DNA of 52,077 nt from a virus, in the IMG/VR virus record IMGVR_UViG_3300047586_000137, positions 1 to 52,077 of that record. One strand, written 5' to 3'. Both the position numbers and the translations under genes were made by a program. Positions within the stretch are counted from its first letter, which is position 1, and the number at the start of each line of letters is the position of its first letter. The notes beneath the pieces are model-generated. The model saw only the letters and a list, made by a program, of their open reading frames with translations, was not told where the DNA came from and made no database searches. Of the stretch, positions 25,443-32,800 are shown piece after piece.

Positions 25443-25811
25443 ATGGAAGAAAATGGAATGATAACTACCGCAGAATCAGTAGATAGCGAGAGCCAATCAG
25501 TTCTGATTGTACAAAGGCCGGGATCTGCGCGGTCAGCAACTTGTAGAGAACAGATTGAGCAGACCGGCACTGATGGCCGGATTGACGTCCCTTTGGGCAC
25601 GCCACGGGTACACGCCTATCCGAGTCTCCTCGTGGAACTGGCCCAACCCCAGCCCATCGTCTGGCTGCTCGAACAGTCGGGCGATTTGATTCTTGATGAT
25701 CTTGAGGCCAAGGCGCAACGGATTAGCGCGTGCGCCGCCGAGCTCTATCGTACCGAAGATCAGGAACTGGAGCGCCGGCAACTCCTGGCCATACGCGGGA
25801 GGCGGTCATGA
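25443..25811 (+). CDS. Hypothetical protein, divergent from integrase
   Basis: 122 residues from ATG 25443, or 117 from ATG 25458. N-terminal part polar; C-terminal part helical and charged (LLEQSGDLILDDLEAKAQRI). Its stop overlaps the ATG of the next gene (25808), which supports a real gene. It is the first gene of the recombination/small-gene operon. No family recognised. Confidence 0.55.
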   Translation: MEENGMITTAESVDSESQSVLIVQRPGSARSATCREQIEQTGTDGRIDVPLGTPRVHAYPSLLVELAQPQPIVWLLEQSGDLILDDLEAKAQRISACAAELYRTEDQELERRQLLAIRGRRS

Positions 25812-25987
25812 GCCAAGAAGACCGCTTCTTCAAATGGCCGCCGGCCCAGCGGTCCAGCCGTGACGCGGATTGGTGCCGGGAAACCGAGGCTTGGGTGAGG
25901 ATCACGGCTGCCCTGCTGACGTTGATCTTGCTGACGCTATCGTGGCACGAGAATTGGCCGGCGTGGCTGTGGAAATTCTTGAAGTGA
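25808..25987 (+). CDS. 59-residue single-pass membrane protein
   Basis: Starts at ATG 25808 in an ATGA overlap. A charged N-terminus (SQEDRFFKWPPAQRSSRDAD) precedes one membrane helix (VRITAALLTLILLTLSW) and a Trp-rich tail (WPAWLWKFLK). Function unknown. Confidence 0.6.
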   Translation: MSQEDRFFKWPPAQRSSRDADWCRETEAWVRITAALLTLILLTLSWHENWPAWLWKFLK

Positions 25988-26000
25988 AAGAAGGGAAATC

Positions 26001-26819
26001 ATGCAACCCGCCGATCCTGAAACCGACGCGATGCCCAGGATGGATATCCCGCCGCCGCTTTTCTACCTTTCTGAACCCTGCTCCGAACTTATGGCAGCTC
26101 TGGCAGCAGCCGCCGCTGATCTGAAGAACCCAAAGAAGGATTCCGAGGCGAAGATCGACCTGAAGGCTGGGGGGGGGTATTCCTATCGCTACGCCGACCT
26201 GGCGACGACCCTAGATGAAATCCGGCCAGCCATTGCAAAGCATGGACTGGCGCTCATCCAATTGCCCTTCGTGAACCACGACGGTCCGAGCGTCCTGACG
26301 ATCATTTCGCACAAATCGGGGCAGCGCATCATGGCGCGTCTGGATTTGCCCGTGAGTTTCCAGGGATCGGGCCGGGACGCCGCGAAGGATCTTGGTTCCG
26401 CGATCACCTACTTGCGGCGCTATGCCGTCACTTCGGCCTTCCCAATTGCGTCAGATGAGGATTCCGACGCCAGCAAAATCCAGGGCGGGGCCAAGCAGCG
26501 TCCCGCCACACCCACATCCGCTCCACGCCCGGCACCTGTCAACGCTCCAGCAGCGCCCACACGACCCTTGCCCGCGATGCCGGCAAAGCAGGCATGGTTG
26601 GGGCAATTCGAATTCATCCGCAAGGCGAATATCGAACGGGAACGCCTCGGTGCCGCAATGTTCAACGAGGTGCTTGGTGCGCATGGCTGGACGAATCTTG
26701 AAGAAATCCCAGATAGCCCGAAGGCACGCAAGGTCTATGACGAGTTGATGAACCGGGCGGTCAGGGCCTTTTTCGCCACCGATGAGGATCTACCGCCCGA
26801 ACTGCGAGAGGTCAAATGA
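26001..26819 (+). CDS. erf: ERF-family single-strand annealing protein
   Basis: 272 residues. The ERF signatures are clear: YSYRYADLATTLDEIRPAIA (60-79), GSAITYLRRYAVTSAF (132-147) and the acidic SDEDSD that follows. A Pro/Ala-rich linker (170-195) separates it from a helical C-terminal domain. ERF proteins anneal complementary single strands and promote recombination and circularisation in temperate phages. AAGGG lies upstream, and the gene overlaps the next by four bases. The neighbouring RusA-like resolvase supports the role. Confidence 0.92.
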   Translation: MQPADPETDAMPRMDIPPPLFYLSEPCSELMAALAAAAADLKNPKKDSEAKIDLKAGGGYSYRYADLATTLDEIRPAIAKHGLALIQLPFVNHDGPSVLTIISHKSGQRIMARLDLPVSFQGSGRDAAKDLGSAITYLRRYAVTSAFPIASDEDSDASKIQGGAKQRPATPTSAPRPAPVNAPAAPTRPLPAMPAKQAWLGQFEFIRKANIERERLGAAMFNEVLGAHGWTNLEEIPDSPKARKVYDELMNRAVRAFFATDEDLPPELREVK

Positions 26820-27757
26820 GCAAGCAGATCATTTTCGAATCCGCCCACGCCGCCGCGCTGGAACTCCGGCCGGCAGTTGGGGGCTTGGCTGTTTACCTGA
26901 AGTTCATCGCCAAAATGAGCCGCGGTGCGGCCCGATCGATGGACGCCGAGTACGCCGTCTTCGGCACTGACAGCTTGCCGAAGCCAGGTTGGACCAAGAT
27001 GGACTCGGACTTCATCGCTCGCAATGTCGGCCTGACGTTCGAGGTCAAATCGATCGGTAAGAGCCCCAAGGCCTTCCACCTGGAATTGAACTGTCCACTG
27101 GTGGACAAGTTTGTCTTCGTGCGCATCGGCGGCAAAAAGAAGGGCAAGGGCACGTACGTGGCCTGCAAGGCCCGCGCGCTGGTCGATGGCCGCTACCAGG
27201 ACCTGGTGGAATTCCTGTTGGCCGCTGGTGCCGCAGACGGCGTCCTGACGCTGAAGCCGCGCGAAGAGCAGCAACCGCTGCAGGCAGTGCTAGAGCACGC
27301 GGACGGCACGGCGAAGTCGAACGACGAGATTTTCGGCCTCCCCAAGCAAGACGGTCAGTTTGACGAAATGGGCAAGTTGGAAAGTTCGCCCTCAAATGAG
27401 GCCGAAAAACCGGAAGAGGCCGATCCTTCGGAGATCCGCATTGCCTACGACGAGGAATTGAAGAATCCGAACTGGTACGCCCGGGTGCGCGTGGTGTTGC
27501 TGGAGGGTGGCTATCTGGCGTCCTGGTGGGTACGCCTCGGGCCGGCGAAGAAACCACTCCTGAGCGAAAGCGGCGAAACGCACAATTTCCCCACAGCGAT
27601 GGAGGCAAGCAGCGATGGCTTGGGTTGCGTCTCTCATCGCGCCCGGTTGGTACTTGCCGAACCGGCCACCGAAAGTGAGGGGAAAACGCCCTGCGCCCGC
27701 GTGGTGGCCTGGGTGAATGAGAAGCTGGCGGCGGTCGAGGTGTTGGCGAAGGCGTGA
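26816..27757 (+). CDS. Unknown protein paired with ERF
   Basis: 313 residues, start in an ATGA overlap with the ERF gene. The N-terminal half (FESAHAAALELRPAVGGLAV) is mixed alpha/beta with a basic GGKKKGKG loop. A Glu-rich linker (about 195-210) leads to a C-terminal domain with several Trp (NPNWYARVRVVLLEGGYLAS). I do not recognise it; tight coupling with ERF and RusA suggests a recombination or nuclease-accessory role. Confidence 0.6.
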   Translation: MSKQIIFESAHAAALELRPAVGGLAVYLKFIAKMSRGAARSMDAEYAVFGTDSLPKPGWTKMDSDFIARNVGLTFEVKSIGKSPKAFHLELNCPLVDKFVFVRIGGKKKGKGTYVACKARALVDGRYQDLVEFLLAAGAADGVLTLKPREEQQPLQAVLEHADGTAKSNDEIFGLPKQDGQFDEMGKLESSPSNEAEKPEEADPSEIRIAYDEELKNPNWYARVRVVLLEGGYLASWWVRLGPAKKPLLSESGETHNFPTAMEASSDGLGCVSHRARLVLAEPATESEGKTPCARVVAWVNEKLAAVEVLAKA

Positions 27758-27758
27758 G

Positions 27759-28193
27759 ATGCTCCCCGATACTCTCAGCGCGACTCGGGTAGGTTCAGGC
27801 TTCCGCCTGGTCCTGCCCGGACGTGTGCCGACGAAGGGGAATCGTCCGGTGCCCGTCCGGCCCGGTCTGGTGCTGCCCTCGAAGCAGTATCGCAAGTGGA
27901 TCAAAGACACGGAGTACGCGGCGTTGGCTCTATGGGCACGGGTGTGGGCCATGCGAATCAAACTGCCCATTGACCAGCCGCTCAGTGTGACCGCCACGAT
28001 CTACCTCCCGACGCGGGGACGCGGGGACGAGGATAACTATAAGAAAGCCATCGGTGATTGGTTGCAGAAGAACAACTTTATCAGCAATGACCGGCTTATC
28101 CATTGGCGTTCCGCCGGGATATGGCTGGACAGGCAGGAACCGCGTCTGGAGTTACTGGTCGAGCCCTACACGATGCGGCCGGGAGAACTCTGA
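27759..28193 (+). CDS. rusA: RusA-like Holliday-junction resolvase
   Basis: 144 residues from ATG 27759. The start of the core (LPGRVPTKGNRPV) and the metal-binding block RGDEDNYKKAIGDWL, followed by ISNDRLI, fit RusA: Asp90, Asp92, Asp100 and Asp111 align with the family's conserved acidic residues. RusA cuts Holliday junctions made during phage recombination and helps resolve concatemers. It sits next to the ERF annealing gene, as in many temperate phages. Confidence 0.85.
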   Translation: MLPDTLSATRVGSGFRLVLPGRVPTKGNRPVPVRPGLVLPSKQYRKWIKDTEYAALALWARVWAMRIKLPIDQPLSVTATIYLPTRGRGDEDNYKKAIGDWLQKNNFISNDRLIHWRSAGIWLDRQEPRLELLVEPYTMRPGEL

Positions 28194-28194
28194 A

Positions 28195-28404
28195 ATGACC
28201 ATCGGACAGAAGGCAGCGCGGAAACTCCGCAAACTGGCCGATCTGATCGACCCCAGAATCGGTCCATCTGAGGTTATGACAATGAGAATCGAAGTCGATT
28301 CGTGCCAGGCTGAGGATACAATCCGCAGGCTTTCCAGACTTGCGGCAGAACTAAGTCAATACAAGGTGATCGGGAAGGCAGAGCGAGATGCAGAATCTGG
28401 CTGA
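28195..28404 (+). CDS. Small hypothetical helical protein
   Basis: 69 residues from ATG 28195, two bases after the previous stop. Basic N-terminal helix (GQKAARKLRKLADLIDP), then DTIRRLSRLAAELSQYKVIG. No family recognised. It overlaps the following HTH gene by 17 bases. Confidence 0.6.
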   Translation: MTIGQKAARKLRKLADLIDPRIGPSEVMTMRIEVDSCQAEDTIRRLSRLAAELSQYKVIGKAERDAESG

Positions 28405-28702
28405 AGTTCTGAGCAAATGGCGTTTCATTTCACGCCTTTCGGTGCGCGACGCCGCCGCACGGGTGGGACTGGACGCAGCAACCTACAGCCGGCTGGAGCG
28501 CGGGATCGAAGTCAGCGCAAGCACGCTGCGTACGGTGCTGTTCTGGCTGCTCAGATCGGAGGCCGCTACTGCGAATGTGGAGGTGCCTATGAGCCGGTCC
28601 GGTCAAAGCCCGGACGCCGGTGACGGCGAGGCTACAACAAACGAAAGTCGGGGATTCCCGCAAACAAGCATGCAGCCGGGGTCTGGGGACAGGCCCCGGT
28701 AG
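28388..28702 (+). CDS. XRE-type HTH regulator
   Basis: 104 residues. Residues 14-50 form a Cro/CI-type helix-turn-helix (SVRDAAARVGLDAATYSRLE, then RGIEVSASTLRTVL). The C-terminal half is polar and without structure hints; there is no peptidase or oligomerisation domain as in CI. Probably an early-gene regulator. Confidence 0.7.
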   Translation: MQNLAEVLSKWRFISRLSVRDAAARVGLDAATYSRLERGIEVSASTLRTVLFWLLRSEAATANVEVPMSRSGQSPDAGDGEATTNESRGFPQTSMQPGSGDRPR

Positions 28703-28715
28703 AAGGGACCTGGCG

Positions 28716-28928
28716 ATGTCTGAGTATACTTTGGCGGTGACGGTGAAGTGCAGCGAGCGGGAGTGCGGGGAATGCCGCTTCGCAAATGGGGCCTTTGCCA
28801 ATAGATGGTGCATTCTGCATCATACGGATGATGATTTAAGCACATCGCTTGAGATGATCTTCAGCCGCCCCCAGCGCTGCGCCGCTTGCCTTAGGGCCGA
28901 AAGGAAAGTCAATGAAGCTCGTAGTTGA
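28716..28928 (+). CDS. Small Cys-rich protein A
   Basis: 70 residues from ATG 28716, AAGGGA upstream. Cysteines in CSERECGECRF, WCILHH and RCAACLRAE suggest one or two zinc sites. It resembles the next gene (same spacing of CxxC, a lone Cys and a terminal RCxxCL(R/K)AE), so the two are probably paralogues. It overlaps the next start by 17 bases. Confidence 0.6.
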   Translation: MSEYTLAVTVKCSERECGECRFANGAFANRWCILHHTDDDLSTSLEMIFSRPQRCAACLRAERKVNEARS

Positions 28929-29127
28929 GATTCCGGAGGTTGTATCGGGGTCGTACGGATGTAAGAAGTGCTCCTTCCATTCCTTAGGAAGGTGCAATCT
29001 GTTTTGGGATAAAATTAGCGGTATTGCGCTGAAAACTAAACGCGGGAAAGATCAACGCTGTCCCGAGTGCCTGAAAGCGGAAATAAAAGGATCAGGCGAT
29101 GACCGAGCGCCCGGCTTTGGACATTAA
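28912..29127 (+). CDS. Small Cys-rich protein B
   Basis: 71 residues, GGAAAG upstream. CKKCSFHSLGRC followed by RCPECLKAEIKG parallels the preceding protein's layout. Both probably bind zinc. Lower GC than the head genes. It overlaps the following gene by 29 bases. Confidence 0.6.
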   Translation: MKLVVEIPEVVSGSYGCKKCSFHSLGRCNLFWDKISGIALKTKRGKDQRCPECLKAEIKGSGDDRAPGFGH

Positions 29128-29746
29128 AGAACTGCGGCGGCTGCACACTGGGATAAAGGGAATCCGCGAGTGGAATTTTTCTGGAATCAACGAGCACTAT
29201 TCCTCAATTGATTTTCTTCTGCGACACACCCCCGAGATCCTCGCCGTGCTGGAAGAGAATGGGCGGCTGCAGAAACTTAATCATCAGTGGAACCGGGAAG
29301 CCGCGGCCATCGGTGGGCTTTGCGGATCTGAGTTCGTTGATGATCCAAAGAATGTCTTTGCGCACGTCCGAGAGATGCAGGAAGCACGGGGTAGGTTCGG
29401 GAAAGAAGCGGCCCGCTTACGAACCGAACTTGCAGTGAAAGAAGCCGAAGCCGCCAAACTCCGACAAGCGCTAACCGGCCGCACGATTTCCTGCGCGGCG
29501 TGCGAGGAGATGGCGGCGCGGGTGAGGGAACTGGAGAAGGACAAGGAACGGCTGGAGGGCTTGGAGAAACTGCTCCGACGTGGCGACTTGCAACTGCTTC
29601 AGGACTCGGGCGATTCGGAAAATTTCCGGGGAGAAACATTTACCGTTATAGATGAATCGGCCCACGAATGGGAGCACCCAACTTTACGTGAGTCAATAGA
29701 TGCCGCCACCGACGCAGCGCTGGAGGAGAGCAGCAATGGCGACTAA
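29099..29746 (+). CDS. Coiled-coil hypothetical protein
   Basis: 215 residues. Residues 85-165 are strongly charged and heptad-like (RFGKEAARLRTELAVKEAEA; AARVRELEKDKERLEGLEKL), with a CAAC pair in the middle. The end (ATDAALEESSNGD) is a repeated tail that recurs in the next protein. Function unknown. Confidence 0.6.
   Translation: MTERPALDIKELRRLHTGIKGIREWNFSGINEHYSSIDFLLRHTPEILAVLEENGRLQKLNHQWNREAAAIGGLCGSEFVDDPKNVFAHVREMQEARGRFGKEAARLRTELAVKEAEAAKLRQALTGRTISCAACEEMAARVRELEKDKERLEGLEKLLRRGDLQLLQDSGDSENFRGETFTVIDESAHEWEHPTLRESIDAATDAALEESSNGD
29700..29730 (+). repeat. Gene-end repeat, family 1, copy 1
   Basis: 31 bases, 29 of them identical to 29845-29875. The repeat codes the C-terminal ATDxALEES tail and ends in GGAGGAGAG, the ribosome site of the following gene. 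Confidence 0.9.
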
Positions 29747-29885
29747 CGAAGACCTGCGCACACGTTGGGAAGATGTCATTATCTGGGAATCGTTCTGGGA
29801 AGAGCTGGACGAACTCCTGAATAAGACATTCGAGCAAGGGAGAAATGCCGCCACCGATACAGCGCTGGAGGAGAGCCATGACTAA
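29736..29885 (+). CDS. 49-residue acidic protein
   Basis: Starts at ATG 29736 after GGAGGAGAG. WEDVIIWESFWEELDELLNK is an aromatic and acidic helix; the C-terminus ATDTALEESHD repeats that of the previous protein. It could be a short anti-host or DNA-mimic-like protein, but this is only a charge-based guess. Confidence 0.55.
   Translation: MATNEDLRTRWEDVIIWESFWEELDELLNKTFEQGRNAATDTALEESHD
29845..29875 (+). repeat. Gene-end repeat, family 1, copy 2
   Basis: Copy of 29700-29730 (29 of 31 bases identical), again at the end of one gene and supplying the ribosome site of the next. Confidence 0.9.
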
Positions 29886-30441
29886 GCAGGAACGTGAAGC
29901 ACAGATTCTCTCATTTGCCAGCGGAAACGTCGCCCTGCATACAGGGTGGCCCGTTGAGGCGCAGAAGGCGCTGTGCGCGAGCGAAGCGGCGCTGATGAAA
30001 GCGACTGCTGAGGGGAATGCGCTGGCGGCGGCGCTGGACTGGTTCTGGAACGATCTTACCATCGGCGTAGAGAAGCAGGGCGATAACCCTTGGTATCTGT
30101 CACTGCCCCGGTCACTAGGCTATGAGGCTTACCAGAAAACTACAGCCTTGCGTGATACTGCACGCGCCATCCTCATCGAGCACGACGCCGAGAAAGATAA
30201 GCGCATTGACGACCTGAAAGACGAAAACAAACGCTTGCGCGAAGGTTTTGACGAAGAGGGTTGCAGCCTTGCCGAGCGGTGTTGCGGAGCGATCAAGACC
30301 ATGCAGCAATCCGAACTCGACCGGCTGAGGAAGCTGTGCGGAGAGGGACCCACCATAATCGGCGAGTTGCCAGCGTGCAGGTGCCGAGAATGTGAGTACG
30401 TGCGCCGTCTTCGTGCAGCCGGCGAAGGGAGAAGCGAATGA
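29878..30441 (+). CDS. Hypothetical helical protein with Cys-rich end
   Basis: 187 residues from ATG 29878. Mostly helical and charged; residues 105-125 are coiled-coil-like (EKDKRIDDLKDENKRLREGF). The C-terminus has CRCRECEYVRRLRAAGEG. Four-base overlap with the next gene. Function unknown. Confidence 0.55.
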   Translation: MTKQEREAQILSFASGNVALHTGWPVEAQKALCASEAALMKATAEGNALAAALDWFWNDLTIGVEKQGDNPWYLSLPRSLGYEAYQKTTALRDTARAILIEHDAEKDKRIDDLKDENKRLREGFDEEGCSLAERCCGAIKTMQQSELDRLRKLCGEGPTIIGELPACRCRECEYVRRLRAAGEGRSE

Positions 30442-30662
30442 GCAATATCTACGATGATCGCGCCTATCCGATGAGTCCGCGTTCTAGTGAGCCTGCGCCC
30501 GAGTGCCCGAACTGCAAACTGCTGCGACAGGCGCTGGGGCCGTTTGGGAAAGCGTGGCGAGACTGGCGTGTTCTGCCTATCTTTAGCGGAAGCAGCCCGC
30601 AGAATCGCGTAACCCGCGAGGATTTTCAGCGTGCCGAGAAAGCACTGAAGGCCACGCGATGA
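30438..30662 (+). CDS. Small hypothetical protein
   Basis: 74 residues, start in an ATGA overlap. One CPNC pair, then a basic, Trp-containing helix (FGKAWRDWRVLPIF). Unknown function. Confidence 0.5.
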   Translation: MSNIYDDRAYPMSPRSSEPAPECPNCKLLRQALGPFGKAWRDWRVLPIFSGSSPQNRVTREDFQRAEKALKATR

Positions 30663-30675
30663 GCAAGGAGAAACT

Positions 30676-31224
30676 ATGATCGAAGCTCTGTTGTTTGCTT
30701 TCCTGCTGGCGCAGGCGCCGGCTACTGCGCCCTGCGATCGCCTCAAGGATCTGGAGCGCATTGAGGCATTCCTGAAGGCTGAGATGGCCGCTGCCGACTG
30801 CCCGAGCCGCGGCTTGGCGCTCTATCGGGCAGAGGTGCACGACGCGCTGGAGGCGGCAAGGAAGGGCTGCCGGGAGCCGGTAGCATCGCCCTGTGAGCGT
30901 GCTAGTGTCCCTGTTCTTTGGTACGGTTTCACGGTAGCAGGCTCACCCTGCGCCGCCATGGATGCTTACTTCGGCTGGCCTCCGGCGTTTCGGACAGTAG
31001 ACGAGTACGGAAAATGGGCTGCTCTGAATAATGCTTGTTACGAAGAGCAAAAAGCGGCAAAGAAGACCGCGAACCACTGCGCCCGCGCCGACGAACTAGC
31101 CTACGAGCTCCTAGACGACAACACGGCGCTGCTTACGGGCGGCGGGATGCCAGCCCAGGAGCGGGCGAAGGTTGAGGCGGAATTGGGGCGGGCAAGTGCG
31201 GCCTGCAAGGAAAGTGGGAAATGA
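30676..31224 (+). CDS. Hypothetical protein with signal-like N-terminus
   Basis: 182 residues. The N-terminus (MIEALLFAFLLAQAPATA) could be a signal peptide. The body contains nine cysteines in a mostly helical context, which would suit an exported, disulfide-bonded protein. The C-terminal tail from 31147 is repeated at 32368. The stop overlaps the next ATG. Confidence 0.6.
   Translation: MIEALLFAFLLAQAPATAPCDRLKDLERIEAFLKAEMAAADCPSRGLALYRAEVHDALEAARKGCREPVASPCERASVPVLWYGFTVAGSPCAAMDAYFGWPPAFRTVDEYGKWAALNNACYEEQKAAKKTANHCARADELAYELLDDNTALLTGGGMPAQERAKVEAELGRASAACKESGK
31147..31176 (+). repeat. Gene-end repeat, family 2, copy 1
   Basis: 30 bases with 29 identical to 32368-32397, both opening at an ATG and coding MPA(Q/K)ERAKVE. 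Weaker similarity continues for about 45 more bases. Confidence 0.9.
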
Positions 31225-31571
31225 AAAAGCTGAAAGACATCTCAGTGTCGGTTAGAATCCCGATTGACTACAAAGTAGGTGGTACGAGGAGATTAAAGGA
31301 CGGGAAGTGGGTCTCGCTCTCAGAAGATGGCGAGTTTAATAATGCTTATGAAGAGGCGAGGTCATGGATCGGCGATAACTTGTTACGCACTCCTGCTAGG
31401 CAGGCCAAAATCGAGACTACGGGTTCCTTCGTATGCGAGCACTGTGGTTCAGGGTGGACGGAGGACAGCCACGAGTATAACGGCGGGTGCTGCGACGAAG
31501 ACGAGAAAAACAATCCCGAACTGAAGCAAGCGAGCAAGGAATGCCTGGGGGCCTTCGATGCCAACCGATAA
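31221..31571 (+). CDS. Small zinc-finger-like protein
   Basis: 116 residues. Beta-rich N-terminus, then CEHCGSGW and GGCCDEDEKN, a possible four-Cys zinc site (residues about 73-94). The tail LKQASKECLGA belongs to the repeated ASKEC family. It overlaps both neighbours. Confidence 0.6.
   Translation: MKKLKDISVSVRIPIDYKVGGTRRLKDGKWVSLSEDGEFNNAYEEARSWIGDNLLRTPARQAKIETTGSFVCEHCGSGWTEDSHEYNGGCCDEDEKNNPELKQASKECLGAFDANR
31530..31544 (+). repeat. Gene-end repeat, family 3 (ASKEC), copy 1
   Basis: GCGAGCAAGGAATGC near the end of a small gene; identical at 31723-31737 and one mismatch at 31940-31954. It codes ASKEC or AGKEC and contains AAGGA close to the next start. Confidence 0.8.
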
Positions 31572-31767
31572 ACAGGCGAATACCCAAATAACGATCACTG
31601 GACCCGATGGGTTGAAGGTAGAAACGACGGTTGCCGGTCTCAAGTGGGCTGCGGAGTACTTCCGAAAGCATCCCAACGAGATTGGGTCTCTTGCAGATAG
31701 AATTCGCAAGGCCGAAGAGATGGCGAGCAAGGAATGCGGGGAGGCCGCTGATGCGAATCCACATTAA
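31558..31767 (+). CDS. Small hypothetical protein
   Basis: 69 residues from ATG 31558, overlapping the previous gene by 14 bases. TQITITGPDGLKVETTVAGL is a beta hairpin-like start; the rest is helical. It ends with EEMASKECGEAADANPH, sharing the tail repeat. Unknown function. Confidence 0.55.
   Translation: MPTDKQANTQITITGPDGLKVETTVAGLKWAAEYFRKHPNEIGSLADRIRKAEEMASKECGEAADANPH
31723..31737 (+). repeat. Gene-end repeat, family 3 (ASKEC), copy 2
   Basis: Identical 15 bases to 31530-31544, located 14 bases before the next gene's ATG (31751). Confidence 0.8.
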
Positions 31768-31969
31768 GCATTATGACGGGCCCAGTTCTGACTTGCCCTA
31801 CCAGATAATGAGCCGTTGGGTCCATGACGACAAGAACCAAATCGTCATAGAGGCCTACTTTGAGTTTGCACAACACGCCGGGGAGCATGCTTTCCAGATG
31901 CTGAAGCAGGCCGAATTGGCATCTCGGCCGGATTCTGATGCGGGCAAGGAATGCGGGGGTGAACCGTAA
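31751..31969 (+). CDS. Small hypothetical protein
   Basis: 72 residues from ATG 31751 with GGGGAGG upstream. IHIKHYDGPSSDLPYQIM, then EAYFEFAQHAGEHAFQML; ends DSDAGKECGGEP, a variant of the repeated tail. Unknown function. Confidence 0.55.
   Translation: MRIHIKHYDGPSSDLPYQIMSRWVHDDKNQIVIEAYFEFAQHAGEHAFQMLKQAELASRPDSDAGKECGGEP
31940..31954 (+). repeat. Gene-end repeat, family 3 (ASKEC), copy 3
   Basis: GCGGGCAAGGAATGC: one mismatch to the copies at 31530 and 31723, again just before a gene junction. Confidence 0.75.
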
Positions 31970-32203
31970 ATGCCAAGTTGCAAGACAAATGATCCAGCAA
32001 GCATCTCTGGCAGTTTGGACGCGATAGGAAGCGCTACTGAACGGTTGCGAGAATATATTCGATTGGCAGCGCTTCAGATTGACAGCCTCATAATGACCAA
32101 TAAGCACAATAATAAAGAGTTGCTTGATGCCCTAGAAGAAGTGACGCGCTTGAGATGTGCGATGAAAAGAAGAGGAGAAGTAGATGCCTGCGCCGAGAAG
32201 TGA
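31970..32203 (+). CDS. Small helical hypothetical protein
   Basis: 77 residues, starting immediately after the previous stop. Helical with heptad spacing (ATERLREYIRLAALQIDSLI; NKELLDALEEVTRLRCAMKR). Possibly a dimer. Low GC. Confidence 0.55.
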   Translation: MPSCKTNDPASISGSLDAIGSATERLREYIRLAALQIDSLIMTNKHNNKELLDALEEVTRLRCAMKRRGEVDACAEK

Positions 32204-32396
32204 AAGTTTTGATTATAAGCGATTTCTTGCGGTTTGGCACAAGCTGCCCAAGCGTATTAAGGAGCGGATCAGATTGAAGGCCGAATGGGAACATATGTGC
32301 TTGACTGCCGTCATGCGCGATTGGTGGCCCGAACTGTGGAAGAAGGTGCTTAAACCAGAGGCTCCCGATGCCAGCCAAGGAGCGGGCGAAGGTTGA
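32184..32396 (+). CDS. Small basic hypothetical protein
   Basis: 70 residues, overlapping the previous gene by 20 bases, GGAG upstream. Basic and Trp-rich (VWHKLPKRIKERIRLKAEWE; DWWPELWKKVLK). It ends in APDASQGAGEG, whose DNA contains the next copy of repeat family 2. Possibly nucleic-acid binding. Confidence 0.55.
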   Translation: MPAPRSESFDYKRFLAVWHKLPKRIKERIRLKAEWEHMCLTAVMRDWWPELWKKVLKPEAPDASQGAGEG

Positions 32397-32397
32397 G
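32368..32397 (+). repeat. Gene-end repeat, family 2, copy 2
   Basis: 29 of 30 bases identical to 31147-31176. Here the sequence is read from its own ATG as a separate mini-gene rather than as the tail of a larger one. Confidence 0.9.
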
Positions 32398-32460
32398 CGT
32401 GGGCTTCGGGAAGCGAGTAGGACGTGTAAGGGCGGGAAGGTGAAAGACGATGGCAAGTAA
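32368..32460 (+). CDS. 30-residue mini-gene derived from a repeated gene tail
   Basis: Encodes MPAKERAKVERGLREASRTC plus a Lys/Gly-rich end. It is a free-standing copy of the C-terminal tail of the protein at 30676-31224. It overlaps genes on both sides. It may be a remnant rather than an expressed gene. Confidence 0.4.
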   Translation: MPAKERAKVERGLREASRTCKGGKVKDDGK

Positions 32461-32800
32461 AACACTTTTAGAGAAATTACTGGAGCGGCGCGCTAAGCGT
32501 CTGCCCAATGAGACCATTTCCCAAGATGAGATTGAACAGGGACAGATTTTTGTTGCTTGGGTGGAGGGGATTATTGATTCTTCGGAAGTCTGTGCCGCCC
32601 TGGACATTAAATCAACGGGCCAAATATGTCAGAAAGCGGGGACCATGCTCCGGAATCTCTGCCGCGGACGCTACATCACAATCACGTGGAACCAAGAAGA
32701 ATCAATTGGCAAAGGGCCGACGAAGGCGGAGGCGGAGTTCAAGGAAGCGAGCGAGCAATGCTTGAAACAAGCCGCGCAGGAATGCGAGGAGGGGAAGTAG
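32450..32800 (+). CDS. Small hypothetical protein
   Basis: 116 residues, GGGAAGG upstream. SSEVCAALDIKSTGQICQKA could be a helix-turn-helix, followed by a basic strand (RGRYITITW). The C-terminus (EFKEASEQCLKQAAQECEEG) is an extended form of the repeated tail. Confidence 0.55.
   Translation: MASKTLLEKLLERRAKRLPNETISQDEIEQGQIFVAWVEGIIDSSEVCAALDIKSTGQICQKAGTMLRNLCRGRYITITWNQEESIGKGPTKAEAEFKEASEQCLKQAAQECEEGK
32784..32799 (+). repeat. Junction repeat joining families 3 and 4
   Basis: 16 bases identical to 33258-33273 and placed directly after AGGAATGC, the family-3 motif. It therefore looks like a recombinant of two junction types. Confidence 0.75.

Noticed and set aside
24397-25461. Rightward 354-codon frame opposite the integrase
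   Set aside because: The integrase has all catalytic residues; the opposite frame is rich in Gly/Ala/Arg/Gln and has no domain.
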